The notes under the pieces are model-generated. The model was not told the origin of the DNA, searched no databases, and was given only the letters and a program-made list of their open reading frames with translations. 64,000 bases of DNA from JAZDCJ01 sp036311985 (GTDB lineage: Bacteria > Actinomycetota > Actinomycetes > Actinomycetales > Micrococcaceae). The stretch is taken from assembly GCF_036311985.1 (NCBI RefSeq), contig NZ_JAZDCJ010000016.1; one strand, 5' to 3'. The translations under genes were made by a program, and so were the position numbers. This document shows, piece after piece, positions 24,191 to 33,547 of the stretch. How positions within the stretch are numbered: the first letter of the stretch is position 1; each line of letters opens with the position of its first letter.

Positions 24191-27100
24191 TCACGCATCG
24201 GCGACGTCGTGCTGGACGAGTTCGAGCCGCGAGCCCCGGCGCCCCTTGTGCACGTGCAGCTGCGTGGGGATGCGCAGCTTCATCTCCGGGACGTGGCTGA
24301 CGAGTCCGACGACGCGGCCACCCTGGCGCAGCCCGTCGAGCGCGTTCATGACGAGCTCGAGCGCGCCCTCGTCGAGGGAGCCGAATCCCTCGTCGACGAA
24401 GAGGGTCTCCATGTCGATGCCGCCGGCCTCCTGCTGGACGACGTCCGCGAGCCCGAGTGCCAGGGCGAGCGAGGCCATGAACGACTCCCCGCCGGAGAGC
24501 GTGGCGGTGTCGCGCTGCTGCCCGGTCCACGCATCGACGACCTGGAGGCCGAGGCCGGACTTGTTGTTGCCGCGCGGACCGTCGTCGTGCACGAGCCGGT
24601 AGCGCCCGCTGCTCATCACGTCGAGGCGTTCCGTGGCCGCCGCGGCGACCGCCTCGAGCCGGGCGGCGAGGACGTAGGTGCTGAGCGTCATCTTCAAGCG
24701 GTTCTCCCCGGTGCCCCGGGCCAGCTCGGCCAGCGAGGAGACGAGATCGTACTCGGCCAGGAGCGGTCCCTGCCGGGCCTCCAACGCGGCCAGGCGGTCC
24801 CGGGCCACCGCGAAGCGCGCCGACTGCTGGGCCAGGACGGCCTGGGCGCTCAACGCCTCGTCGAGCCCGCGACGGGCCTCGGCGCTGCGGGCCGCCGCGG
24901 CCTCGAGCGCCTCGTCGTCGGGCGGCTGGACACCGGCGGCGCGGGCCCGGCGGGCCCGGGCCACCTCCTCGCTGGCGCCGAGCTCCTCGAGCCGGTGCAG
25001 CTCGGCGCGGTGCCGCTCGACGGTCTCGCGCTGCCGCGCTGCCTCGGCCTCGGGAAGCAGCGCCCCGGCCTGGTCTTCGGCCGTGTCGAAGCCGTGGTCC
25101 GCGAGGGCCCGCGCCCACTCCGCCTCCGCCTCGGTGTGGGCCCGGGCCGCGCGCGCACGGCCCTCGAGCGCTTCCGCCGCGCGGGAGAGCACGGCGGTCG
25201 CCGCGTCGAGGGCCCGGACGCGCTCGGCGACGCTCGGGTGTCCTCCGCGGGCCGCCTCCAGCGCCGTCTCGAGCCGGAGGCGCTGTTCAGCCAGGCCGTC
25301 GCGCGAGGCCACGGCGGCGGCCCGCTCCGCCGCGGCGGCCGAGGCCCCCGCGCGGGCCGTGGCCAGCGACGCCTCCGCTGCGACCACGGCCGCCTCGGCG
25401 GCCCGGTGGCCCTCGACGGCGCCCTCGGCCGCGGCGAGCGCCGCCTGGGCAGCCGCGAGCTCCTCGACGGCTTCGTCGTGACCGCGTTCCCCGAGCGCGC
25501 CCCGCAGGCGGTCTGCACGTCGGGCGGCCTCGTCCCGCCGGTCGCGTGCCCCGCTGGAGACGACGGCCAGGCGCTCGGCCTCCGCCACGGCCGCCTCGTG
25601 GTCCGCCTCCTGGACCAGCGATCCGTCGGGGGCGGCCGCGGGCCGCGGGTGCTCCGGTGCGCCGCAGACAGGGCAGGGCGATCCATCCTCGAGCCCGAGG
25701 GCGAGCGATGCCGCGGCCTGGGCCAAGCGGCGCCGTCCGAGCTCGACGGCCCGGCCCTGCGCCGTCAACCGGGCGTCCTCGGCCCTGATCCACGCCTCTT
25801 CGGCCGCCCGCAGCACCGGGAGCTGGCGTTCGAGTTCCTCCGCCGCCTCGGCCGTGGACCGCGCCGCCCGTTCGGCCGAGCGCAGCCCCTCGACGCGCCC
25901 CGCCGCTTCGGCCCCGGCGTCCCGCGCGGACCGCAGCTCCGGCAGCGTGTCCTCGAGCGCGGCGGCCTCGCGCTCGGAGGCGGCGCGGCGCTCCTCGGCC
26001 GCCTCGACGACACGGCCGGCCGCGGCGATCCGCTCGAGCGTCGCGGCGAGCTCGTCTTCCTGGGGCCGGGCCGCCCGGGCCACCGCGAGCTCTGCGGCGG
26101 CGAGCGAACGCGCGCCCTCCATCGACTCGGCGGCGTCGTGGTAGCCCGGGGCGAGTCCGTCCTCGTCCACGGCCCGGGTGGCCGATTCCGCGGTCCGGAC
26201 GGCGTCCCGGTGCTCCGCGGCGGCGCGTTCCGCGGCCCGGCGCGCCGGTTGCGCGGCGGCGGCCTCCGCGTGCGCGGCGAGATGCCGCCCGGCGGCATCG
26301 GCCTGGGAGGTGGAGGCCTCGAGCGCCGCGTGGCGGCGCTCCCACGCGACGAGCTGTCCATGGTCCCGGGCAGCGCGGGTCAGTTCCTCCGCGTCGGCGA
26401 TGGCTGCGGCGTGCGCCGTCGACGCCGCGTCGAGCCGGACGTCGACACGCCCCCGGGCCGCCTCGAGGCCGGCCTCGAAAGCCTCGACGAGGCCGGCGTC
26501 GTCCGTGTCCGGATCCCATCCATCGACCGCGTCGGCCGCATCGGCGCGCAGCTGATCCAGCGCGGCACGGCGCTGCGCCTCGGCGCCGGCGGCCCGTTCG
26601 CGCAGTGCCGCCGTCCGCTGCGCGAGCGCCTCTTCGACCCCCGCGTAGCCGCTCGTGTCGAAGAGCTTCTTCAAGAGCGCCTCGCGGTCCCGGTCCTTGG
26701 ACCGGAGGAAGGCCGCGAACTCGCCCTGGGGCAGCATCGCGACGCGCGTGAACTGCTCCTTGCCGAGTCCGAGCACCGCGAGGATCTCCGAGGCCACTTC
26801 GTCGTTGCGCGTGGACTTCTCCACCCATGCCCCGTGAACGAGCTCGCGCAGCCGGCTCTGGGCCTGTTGCCGCGTGGTGCCCGTGCCCCGCGCCTTCGGG
26901 CGTTCCCAGGCCGGGGACCGCGTGACCTCGAAGCGGCGTCCGCCGGAGGAGAACTCCAGGACGACTTCCGGAACGGCGCCCGGCTCGGCATGGTCGCTGC
27001 GCAGGCGCGTCGTTCCCTCGCGTGCGCCCGGCAGCCCCGCGTAGAGCGCGAAGCAGATCGCGTCCAGGACGCTCGTCTTGCCCGCGCCCGTCTCCCCGTT

Positions 27101-27199
27101 CAGGAGGAACAGCCCGTCCGCGGACAGCGCGTCGACGTCGACGTCCTCCGTGCCGGCGAAGGGACCGAAGGCGCTCAGGCGCAAGCGGTGGATCCTCAT
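24191..27199 (-). CDS. sbcC: DNA repair exonuclease ATPase subunit SbcC (Rad50-like)
   Basis: 1002 residues. N-terminal ATPase half with Walker A GETGAGKTS (residues 35-43); long Ala/Glu/Arg-rich coiled coils; a zinc-hook CPVC (C509, C512) at the midpoint; the C-terminal half with signature LSGGES (about residue 900) and Walker B/D-loop LFVDEGFGSLD (about residue 936). With SbcD it processes DNA hairpins and blocked ends. The ATG at 27199 overlaps sbcD's TGA by 4 bp (ATGA), so sbcD-sbcC form one unit. Confidence 0.95.
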   Translation of the reverse strand: MRIHRLRLSAFGPFAGTEDVDVDALSADGLFLLNGETGAGKTSVLDAICFALYAGLPGAREGTTRLRSDHAEPGAVPEVVLEFSSGGRRFEVTRSPAWERPKARGTGTTRQQAQSRLRELVHGAWVEKSTRNDEVASEILAVLGLGKEQFTRVAMLPQGEFAAFLRSKDRDREALLKKLFDTSGYAGVEEALAQRTAALRERAAGAEAQRRAALDQLRADAADAVDGWDPDTDDAGLVEAFEAGLEAARGRVDVRLDAASTAHAAAIADAEELTRAARDHGQLVAWERRHAALEASTSQADAAGRHLAAHAEAAAAQPARRAAERAAAEHRDAVRTAESATRAVDEDGLAPGYHDAAESMEGARSLAAAELAVARAARPQEDELAATLERIAAAGRVVEAAEERRAASEREAAALEDTLPELRSARDAGAEAAGRVEGLRSAERAARSTAEAAEELERQLPVLRAAEEAWIRAEDARLTAQGRAVELGRRRLAQAAASLALGLEDGSPCPVCGAPEHPRPAAAPDGSLVQEADHEAAVAEAERLAVVSSGARDRRDEAARRADRLRGALGERGHDEAVEELAAAQAALAAAEGAVEGHRAAEAAVVAAEASLATARAGASAAAAERAAAVASRDGLAEQRLRLETALEAARGGHPSVAERVRALDAATAVLSRAAEALEGRARAARAHTEAEAEWARALADHGFDTAEDQAGALLPEAEAARQRETVERHRAELHRLEELGASEEVARARRARAAGVQPPDDEALEAAAARSAEARRGLDEALSAQAVLAQQSARFAVARDRLAALEARQGPLLAEYDLVSSLAELARGTGENRLKMTLSTYVLAARLEAVAAAATERLDVMSSGRYRLVHDDGPRGNNKSGLGLQVVDAWTGQQRDTATLSGGESFMASLALALGLADVVQQEAGGIDMETLFVDEGFGSLDEGALELVMNALDGLRQGGRVVGLVSHVPEMKLRIPTQLHVHKGRRGSRLELVQHDVADA

Positions 27200-28356
27200 G
27201 CGGAGACCTCCCGGCTCGCCGCGTCCGCCAGCGCGGCCGCGAGGACCTCCGTCTCCAGCTCCGACGGCGGCCGCTGGCGCACGTGGTCGACGAATCCGCT
27301 GCAGACCTCGAGCGTCGAGGCCGCCGCCGCGATCCGCTCCCCGTAGCTGCGCCCGCGTTCCTCCCGGCGGCCTTCCGGCTCGAAGGCGAGCACGAGGGTC
27401 TCGGGGAACCGCTCGCGCAGGCGCTGCATGGCCTGCGCCGGGCGGTCCGCGTCCGTGAGCGTCACCTGGCAGTACGCGGGCTCCGCCCACGCCAGCGCCT
27501 CGTCGGCGAGGAGCTCCTCGAGCCGGCCCCTGAGCACCGCGAGCGGACGCGGGCGCGACCACTCGACCTCCTCGACGTCGATCCCGTCGGCGCTGGTCTC
27601 GACGATGAACGAGCCCTTGACGTGGGCCGCCTCGGAGAAGGAGTACGGCAGCGGCGACCCGCTGTAGCGCACGCCGGGGCGCAGGGTCTGGCGGCCGTGT
27701 AGGTGGCCCAGGGCCAAGTAGTCGAATCCCTCGAAGACGTCCACGGGGACGATCTCGAGCCCGCCCACGCTCAGCTCCCGTTCGCTGTCGCTGCCGCTGC
27801 CGCCCGCGGCGAACACGTGGGCCATGACGATGGTGCGCAGCGGTAGGGTGCCGGCGCCACGTGCCTCGACGTCGTCCCGGATCCGCCCGACGGCCGCCGC
27901 CACGACGGGGCCGTGGCCGGGCGCCTCGACCCCCAGGGCGTCCGCCGTCATCCGCGGTTCCAGGTACGGCAGCGCATAGACGGCGACCCGGTGGTCGCCG
28001 GCGTCGAACTCCACGGGACGGTCCAGCTCCTCGAGTCGCGTCCGCACGTGGATCCCGGCCGATCCCAGGAGCCGTCCGCCGAAGCCCAGACGCGTCGCGG
28101 AGTCGTGGTTGCCGCTGCTCAGCACGACCTCGGCCCCGGCCGCGCGCAGGCGGACGAGGGCGTCGTCGAAGAGCCGCACGACGTCGACCCCGGGCAGCGC
28201 GCGGTCGTAGACGTCGCCCGCGATGAGCACGACGTCGATGCGCCGCTCCCGCACCGTGGCGACGAGCTCGTCGATGAACGCGGCCTGGGCATCGAGCATC
28301 CCGGCGCCGTGGAAGGAACGCCCGAGGTGCCAATCGGAGGTGTGGAGGAATCGCAT
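27196..28356 (-). CDS. sbcD: Exonuclease SbcD (Mre11-like nuclease subunit)
   Basis: 386 residues. Calcineurin-like phosphoesterase motifs appear in order: TSDWHLGRSF, IAGDVYDR, SSGNHDSA, MAHVF and LGHLHGRQ, which together build the two-metal nuclease site. A C-terminal capping region follows. It is the partner of SbcC directly downstream. The ATG at 28356 starts at the conserved MRFLHTSDWH. Confidence 0.96.
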   Translation of the reverse strand: MRFLHTSDWHLGRSFHGAGMLDAQAAFIDELVATVRERRIDVVLIAGDVYDRALPGVDVVRLFDDALVRLRAAGAEVVLSSGNHDSATRLGFGGRLLGSAGIHVRTRLEELDRPVEFDAGDHRVAVYALPYLEPRMTADALGVEAPGHGPVVAAAVGRIRDDVEARGAGTLPLRTIVMAHVFAAGGSGSDSERELSVGGLEIVPVDVFEGFDYLALGHLHGRQTLRPGVRYSGSPLPYSFSEAAHVKGSFIVETSADGIDVEEVEWSRPRPLAVLRGRLEELLADEALAWAEPAYCQVTLTDADRPAQAMQRLRERFPETLVLAFEPEGRREERGRSYGERIAAAASTLEVCSGFVDHVRQRPPSELETEVLAAALADAASREVSA

Positions 28357-28419
28357 GGAGCCACCCTACTGTCGGGCCCCGACGCTTCGGCCTCGGCCGC
28401 TCCTCACTAGACTGTCCGG

Positions 28420-29319
28420 GTGACCGCCTCCGCTGATCCCCGCCCCGTGTCCGATCCCGCCCTCTTCATGGACCGCGCGATCGCGGCCCTGGCCGCGCAG
28501 GCCTTCTCCCCCGTTCCCGACGCAGCGGGACTGCTGCCCCTGTACTTCGCCGACGGGCTGCTCGAGGCCCTCGAGTGGGCGCACGACGGCGTCGCGAGCG
28601 ACGAGGCCGCCTGCCTGTGGCTCGCCGGACTGCGCTGGTACCGCCTCGCCACGGGCGCGTTCCCGGACGGGGCCCCGGAACCGCGGCCCCGCTGGATCGA
28701 CGCCCTGCTCGAGGGCACCCCGGTCCGCATCGGTCCGGCGTCCGAGTCCCTGACAGCGGGGCTCGGCCACGAGGCCATGGGCACGGCCGCACGGCCGCAC
28801 GACGCGTCCGCGGACTCCCCCGCCGTCCTGGCGCCGGCGGCCGTCAGCGCCTTCCTGCCCCACGTCACGCCCTCGACGGCGGCGCGCTTCGCCGCGGACG
28901 CGAGCCGCCTGACGCACGGCTCGCCCTCCGCGGCGGCCGCCGCGGCCTCCGCCGCGGAACTGCTCGCCCGGGCCCTGACGGGAGGTCCGGGCGCGCTGGA
29001 ATCCGGCCTGGACCCGGCGGCCGCCTCCGCCGAGGCGGGCGCCGGCCCGGCCCACGACGCGCTGCACGAGGCCCGCGCGGCCGCCGCCGCGGGATGCTCC
29101 GCGTTCGACGCCGGACGGGGCGCCGTGGGCGCGTGGGACGCCGTCCGGGAAGCGTGCGCGCGCGGCGAGACGGACCCGGGGACGACGGCGATGGCCCGGA
29201 TGCTGCTCGGCGGCGCCCTCGGCACGGCCGCGCTCCCGGACGGATGGGAAGCGCGGCTGCCCGTGGCCGCGGCCCTGCGCGAGTGGGCCCGGCGCTGGTC
29301 GCGCCTCGTGTTCTCCTAG
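28420..29319 (+). CDS. Degenerate ADP-ribosylglycohydrolase (DraG)-like protein
   Basis: 299 residues, mostly helical and Ala-rich. The layout recalls DraG/ARH hydrolases: an N-terminal helix ending in YFADGLLEALEWAHDG where active members have Y-T-D-D-T-x-M-A-L, and a C-terminal RGETDPGTTAMARMLLGGALG where they have GxDxDTxxAxxGxxxGAxxG. Most metal-binding acidic residues are replaced, so hydrolase activity is doubtful. The GTG at 28420 lies 63 bp from the divergent sbcD. Assignment to the fold is from motif spacing only and needs a profile search. Confidence 0.55.
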   Translation: MTASADPRPVSDPALFMDRAIAALAAQAFSPVPDAAGLLPLYFADGLLEALEWAHDGVASDEAACLWLAGLRWYRLATGAFPDGAPEPRPRWIDALLEGTPVRIGPASESLTAGLGHEAMGTAARPHDASADSPAVLAPAAVSAFLPHVTPSTAARFAADASRLTHGSPSAAAAAASAAELLARALTGGPGALESGLDPAAASAEAGAGPAHDALHEARAAAAAGCSAFDAGRGAVGAWDAVREACARGETDPGTTAMARMLLGGALGTAALPDGWEARLPVAAALREWARRWSRLVFS

Positions 29320-29422
29320 TCCGGCACGGCGCGCCACGGCGCGCCCATCCCGTCCCCGCTCGCCGTCGTCGGGCCCGGCGGCCACCCGGCCCGGCGCGAG
29401 GACATCCCGGCGTCCGCCGGGC

Positions 29423-30427
29423 TCAGCGTCCGCTCGGCCAGGACCCGCCGACCATCTGCAGGAACTCGCCTTCGGAGAGCACCTCGATCCGCTGCCCGGC
29501 CTCTTGGAGCCGGAGCACGTGGCGCGCCTTGGACGTGAGGCGCCCGCCGCGCAGGTCCGCGGCCGTGAAGCCGTCGCCCACGACCAGCACGCTCGTGGAG
29601 CGCGTGACACGGCTCGCCGTCGTCGCCCCGGCCTGGGCGGCCCGGTTCTTCGCCTCGGGCCGGCTGATCCCCAGGTTGCCGGTGAAGACCACCGTCTGGC
29701 GGAACAGCGGATGAGCGGGATCGGCTGCGGGATTGGCGGGCGGGTTGGCGCCTTCCTGCGGCCACACCGCCCAGTCCGGCTGCTGCGGGACGGCGCCGCC
29801 GGCGGCGCGCCAGTTCAGGGCGTCCGCCGTGGCCTTGGAGACCGGGTCCCCCGGCGTGTAGGCGGGCGAGCGGCCGGAACCGGCGGAGACGCCGTCGAGC
29901 AGGACGGGGACGTCCGGGGCGCCGTGGATCCGCCCGATGTCGATCATGATCCCGGCGCACGCGCGGGCGTCCTCCACGGCGTCGTGGTGGTGGCGCAGCG
30001 GGACCCCCGCGGCCTCGGCCACGAAGGGCAGCGAGTAGGACGGCAGCTGGTAGCTGCGGCGCGAGAGGATCACGGTGCACGCGTAGTCGAAGGCCGGTCC
30101 CGGGAGCCGGGAGACCTCGAGCGCGGAGCGGATGACGCCGACGTCGAAGGCCGCGTTGTGGGCGACGAGCACGTCGGAGCCGATGAAGTCCGCGATGTCG
30201 CCGAAGAGCTCCCCGAACCGCGGCGCACTCGCGACCCGGTCCGCCGTGATGCCGTGGATCTGGACGTTGCGCGGATCGAAGTGGTCATAGCCCTCGGGCG
30301 GCCGCATGAGCCAGGAGGCCTCCTCGACGATCCTCCCGGCGCGCACCTTGCTCAGGCCGACGCTGCAGGCGGAGCCGCGGAAGCCGTTGGCGGTCTCGAA
30401 GTCGATGGACGTGAAATCGTAGGACAT
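29423..30427 (-). CDS. DEDDh 3'-5' exonuclease with C-terminal BRCT domain
   Basis: 334 residues. Residues ~1-165 are a DnaQ-like exonuclease: motif I SIDFETAN (D-x-E), motif II VAHNAAFDVGVI and motif III HDAVEDARA (H-x4-D). After a Pro/Ala-rich linker (~165-240) comes a BRCT domain (VVFTGNLGISRPEAKNRA ... VLVVGDG ... SKARHVLRLQEAG) like that of DNA ligase. The pair suggests a DNA repair or proofreading exonuclease recruited through BRCT. It is separate from sbcCD and lies 10 bp upstream of nothing coupled, with dedA just beyond. Confidence 0.9.
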   Translation of the reverse strand: MSYDFTSIDFETANGFRGSACSVGLSKVRAGRIVEEASWLMRPPEGYDHFDPRNVQIHGITADRVASAPRFGELFGDIADFIGSDVLVAHNAAFDVGVIRSALEVSRLPGPAFDYACTVILSRRSYQLPSYSLPFVAEAAGVPLRHHHDAVEDARACAGIMIDIGRIHGAPDVPVLLDGVSAGSGRSPAYTPGDPVSKATADALNWRAAGGAVPQQPDWAVWPQEGANPPANPAADPAHPLFRQTVVFTGNLGISRPEAKNRAAQAGATTASRVTRSTSVLVVGDGFTAADLRGGRLTSKARHVLRLQEAGQRIEVLSEGEFLQMVGGSWPSGR

Positions 30428-30437
30428 GGGGATCCGC

Positions 30438-31139
30438 TCAGAGCACGTCGTCCGGGCCGGACGCGGGCGTCGCCGACCGCCGTCGGCGCAGCCTGGCCAC
30501 GATCCACGCGAGCACGAGCAGCGCGACGACGACGATGACGATCCGCTGGAAGACGGACGCGTACTGCTCCACGACGTGCCACTGCTCGCCGAGGTAGAAG
30601 CCGGCCATGACGAAGATCGTGTTCCAGATGAGGCTGCCGGCCGTGGTGAGCGCGATGAACTTCCACTGCGCCATGGACGTGACGCCGGCCGGGATCGAGA
30701 TCAGGCTGCGGAAGATGGGGATCATGCGCCCGAAGAAGACGGCCTGGGGACCGTGCCGGTCGAACCACGCCTCCACCTTGTCGACGTCCTCGAGGTTCAC
30801 GAGCGGGAGCCGGCCGAAGAGCCAGCGCGTCCGGTTCCGCCCCAGCGCGCGTCCCACCCAGTAGAGGGCGACCGCCCCGACGACGGAGCCGAGCGTGGTC
30901 CACAGCAGCGCCTCGAAGAGCGTGAACGAGCCCCGGCTCGCCGTGAACCCCGCCATGGGCAGGATCAGCTCGGACGGCAGCGGCGGGAAGAGGTTCTCGA
31001 GCGCGATCGCGAGTCCGGCGCCCGGCGCCCCGATGACCTCCATGAGGTGGACGGACCAGTCGGCGAGGTCGCTGAGCCAGCTTCCCGAGGACGGCGCGGC
31101 GGGCGCGGCTGTGGCGGCGGTGGGGGCAAGGAGGTTCAT
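30438..31139 (-). CDS. DedA-family membrane protein
   Basis: 233 residues with about five membrane segments and DedA/SNARE-associated motifs: ENLFPPLPSELILPMAGF, GSVVGAVALYWVGRALG, FDRHGPQAVFFGRMIPIFRSLISIPAG and MAQWKFIALTTAGSLIWN. DedA proteins (UptA/PopT types) flip undecaprenyl phosphate or other phospholipids and influence membrane potential. The ATG at 31139 or the GTG one codon upstream are both possible starts. Its stop is 10 bp before the exonuclease start, so co-transcription is likely. Confidence 0.88.
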   Translation of the reverse strand: MNLLAPTAATAAPAAPSSGSWLSDLADWSVHLMEVIGAPGAGLAIALENLFPPLPSELILPMAGFTASRGSFTLFEALLWTTLGSVVGAVALYWVGRALGRNRTRWLFGRLPLVNLEDVDKVEAWFDRHGPQAVFFGRMIPIFRSLISIPAGVTSMAQWKFIALTTAGSLIWNTIFVMAGFYLGEQWHVVEQYASVFQRIVIVVVALLVLAWIVARLRRRRSATPASGPDDVL

Positions 31140-31241
31140 CACCTACCAGTGTGCCCTAGTTCCCCGCCCCTGCCGCCCAGCGCCGCCGGCCGTGTGGCGA
31201 AGTCCTCACCTCCGCGTGGCGGGCCGGGCGGGTGGCGGCCC

Positions 31242-31904
31242 TCACCGCACCCGGGTCCCGAGGAGGGGCTCCAGAATCCCCCCGCGAGCGGGCAGCAGCG
31301 CGCGGAAGGCCTGTCCGCGGTGGCTGATGGCGTTCTTCTCGGCCGCCGTGAGCTCGGCGCAGCTGCGGTCCAGCCCGGCGGGCAGCAGGATCGGGTCGTA
31401 GCCGAATCCGCCGTCCCCGCGCGGCTCGGTCAGCAGGCTCCCCTCGAGCCGGCCGATCTCGACGGCGTCGCCGCCGCCGGGCACGGCGAGGGCTGCCGCG
31501 CAGACGAAGGCCGCCCCGCGGTGCGGCGCGTCGATGTCGGCGAGCTGGGCGAGGAGGAGTCCGAGGTTCGCGGCGTCGTCCCCGTGCCGGCCGGCCCAGC
31601 GCGCGGAGAAGATGCCGGGCGCTCCGCCGAGCACGTCGACCGCCAGGCCGGAATCGTCGGCGAGGGCCACGAGCCCCGTGGCCTCGGCCACGGCCCGGGC
31701 CTTGAGCAGCGCGTTCTCGGCGAACGTCGTGCCGGTCTCGGCGACGTCCGGGCCGCCGACCGCCGCGGCGTCGACGACCTGGGTCTCGACGTCGAGCCCG
31801 GGAACCTGGCCGCGCAGGAGCTCCCGCAGCTCCCTCAGCTTGCCCTGGTTGTGGGTCGCGAGGACGACGACGGGGCCCCCCGGCGCCCCGGGGGCGGCGC
31901 TCAT
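31242..31904 (-). CDS. rdgB: Non-canonical purine NTP pyrophosphatase (RdgB/HAM1)
   Basis: 220 residues. It hydrolyses ITP, dITP and XTP to monophosphates, keeping damaged purines out of nucleic acids. Motifs: THNQGKLRELRELL, FAENALLKA, ADDSGLAVDVLGGAPGIFSARWAG and GGFGYDPILLP. The ATG at 31904 overlaps rph by 4 bp (ATGA). Last gene of the clpS-DUF2017-murI-MBL-rph-rdgB cluster. Confidence 0.95.
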   Translation of the reverse strand: MSAAPGAPGGPVVVLATHNQGKLRELRELLRGQVPGLDVETQVVDAAAVGGPDVAETGTTFAENALLKARAVAEATGLVALADDSGLAVDVLGGAPGIFSARWAGRHGDDAANLGLLLAQLADIDAPHRGAAFVCAAALAVPGGGDAVEIGRLEGSLLTEPRGDGGFGYDPILLPAGLDRSCAELTAAEKNAISHRGQAFRALLPARGGILEPLLGTRVR

Positions 31905-32662
31905 GCGCGATCCCCGAGCGCCTCGCGCTGGATGAGGGCGAGCTCCGAGGTCCCCGCCAGGGCGAGGTCGAGCAGGCGGTCCAGCTCGTCCCGGTCGAAC
32001 GGCGCGCCCTCGGCGGTGCCCTGGACCTCGATGAACCGCCCGTCGCCCGTGACGACGACGTTCATGTCCGTCTCGGCGCGCACGTCCTCCACATAGGGCA
32101 GGTCCAGCATCGGGACGCCGTCGATGATTCCGACGCTCACCGCGGCCACGGAGTCCTTGAGGACCTGTGCCTTGGCCGGGACGAGCTTCTCCGAGCGGGC
32201 CCAGGACACCGCGTCCGCGAGCGCGACGTAGGCGCCCGTGATGGCCGCCGTGCGCGTGCCGCCGTCGGCCTGGAGGACGTCGCAGTCCAGCACGATGGTG
32301 TTCTCGCCGAGGGCGGAGGTGTCGATGATCGAACGCAGCGAGCGGCCGATGAGGCGGGAGATCTCGTGCGTGCGCCCGCCGATCCGGCCCTTGACGGACT
32401 CGCGGTCGGAACGGGTGTTCGTGGCGCGGGGCAGCATGGCGTATTCGGCCGTGACCCAGCCGCGGCCCTCGCCCTTGAGCCAGCGCGGCACTCCGGCGGT
32501 GAAGGAGGCGGTGCACAGGACGCGCGTGTTGCCGAACTCGATCAGGGCCGATCCCTCGGCCTGCTGGGACCAGCCGCGCGTGATGGTGATGGGCCGCAGC
32601 TGTCCGGGCGTGCGGCCGTCGGCGCGCACGATGGTGGTGGTGTCCTGGGGGGATTCAGTCAT
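31901..32662 (-). CDS. rph: Ribonuclease PH
   Basis: 253 residues. It is a phosphorolytic 3'-5' exoribonuclease that trims tRNA 3' ends. Family features: RADGR near the N terminus, GNTRVLCTASF, the phosphate-binding RIGGRTHEISRLIGRSLR, and DCDVLQADGGTRTAAITGAYVAL. It overlaps rdgB, the usual actinobacterial order. Confidence 0.96.
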   Translation of the reverse strand: MTESPQDTTTIVRADGRTPGQLRPITITRGWSQQAEGSALIEFGNTRVLCTASFTAGVPRWLKGEGRGWVTAEYAMLPRATNTRSDRESVKGRIGGRTHEISRLIGRSLRSIIDTSALGENTIVLDCDVLQADGGTRTAAITGAYVALADAVSWARSEKLVPAKAQVLKDSVAAVSVGIIDGVPMLDLPYVEDVRAETDMNVVVTGDGRFIEVQGTAEGAPFDRDELDRLLDLALAGTSELALIQREALGDRA

Positions 32663-32686
32663 GCCCCCAGTCTTTCACGGCGGGCG

Positions 32687-33547
32687 CTAGCGGTGGAGCG
32701 GGTCGCCGGCCTTCGGGCCGGCCTTCGGCTCGGCGAGCCGGTCGCCGGACCAGACGCCGTAGGTGACGCCCGAGACCGCGACGGCCAGTCCGCCGTCGTA
32801 CGTCTCCCGGGCCTCGTCGACGACCGTGTTCACGCTCGTCCACACCGGGACGTGGGTCAGCAGCAGGCGGCGCGCCCCGGCCTCCGTGGCCATCAGGCCC
32901 GCCCGGCGCCCGGTGAGGTGCACGCCGTCGATCGCGTCGTCGCGGCCCTCCTCGAAGGCCGCCTCGCACAGGAACATATCGGCGTCGCGGGCCGCCTCGA
33001 CAAGCCCCTCGCACGTGTCCGTGTCGCCCGAGTAGGCCAGGACCGAGGTCCGTACCGTGCCGTCGGAGAGCGGTTCGGAGGCCTCCACCCGGATGGCGTA
33101 GGCCTCGTCCACGGGGTGGCGCGCCTCGTGGGCCGTGATCGTGAACGGCCCGAGCCGCACGGGCTCGCGGGCCGTCCAGTGGCGGAAGTCGAAGTCCTCG
33201 TGCATGCCCGGGTCGAGTTCGAGCCCGTACGCGGTCGCCATCCGGTCCGCCGTGGCTTCCGGCCCCCACACCGTGATCCGCTCGCGGCCCCAGCCCGCGG
33301 GGTCCCAGTGGACGGCGACGTGCAGGCCGCAGAGGTCCATGCAGTGGTCCGGGTGGAGGTGGGAGAGGAAGACCGCGTCGATGTCCCTCAGGTCCATGTA
33401 GCGCTGCAGCACGCCGAGCGAGCCGCTGCCGAGGTCCAGGAGGACCCGCCACGGGCGCTGGCCGTCGTGGGCCGTGACGAGGTAGCAGGAGGCCGGGGAC
33501 CCGGGGCCCGGGAACGAGCCCGTGCAGCCGACGATCGTGAGCTTCAT
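32687..33547 (-). CDS. MBL-fold metallo-hydrolase (RNase Z/cyclic phosphodiesterase-like)
   Basis: 286 residues. The metal-binding signature LSHLHPDHCMDL (HxHxDH) is followed by further ligands in EARHPVD, YSGDTDTCEGL and GVHLTGRRAG ... LLTHVP. This resembles RNase Z-like or cNMP phosphodiesterase-type proteins always found beside murI and rph in Actinobacteria. It lacks the long exosite of canonical RNase Z, so the substrate remains uncertain. The ATG at 33547 overlaps murI by 4 bp. Confidence 0.85.
   Translation of the reverse strand: MKLTIVGCTGSFPGPGSPASCYLVTAHDGQRPWRVLLDLGSGSLGVLQRYMDLRDIDAVFLSHLHPDHCMDLCGLHVAVHWDPAGWGRERITVWGPEATADRMATAYGLELDPGMHEDFDFRHWTAREPVRLGPFTITAHEARHPVDEAYAIRVEASEPLSDGTVRTSVLAYSGDTDTCEGLVEAARDADMFLCEAAFEEGRDDAIDGVHLTGRRAGLMATEAGARRLLLTHVPVWTSVNTVVDEARETYDGGLAVAVSGVTYGVWSGDRLAEPKAGPKAGDPLHR

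Noticed and set aside
24191..28333. A 1380-codon frame extending SbcC upstream
   Set aside because: The extra part runs antisense-like through sbcD in another frame; the conserved N-terminal MRIHRLRLSAFGPF start at 27199 with a 4-bp overlap is far better.
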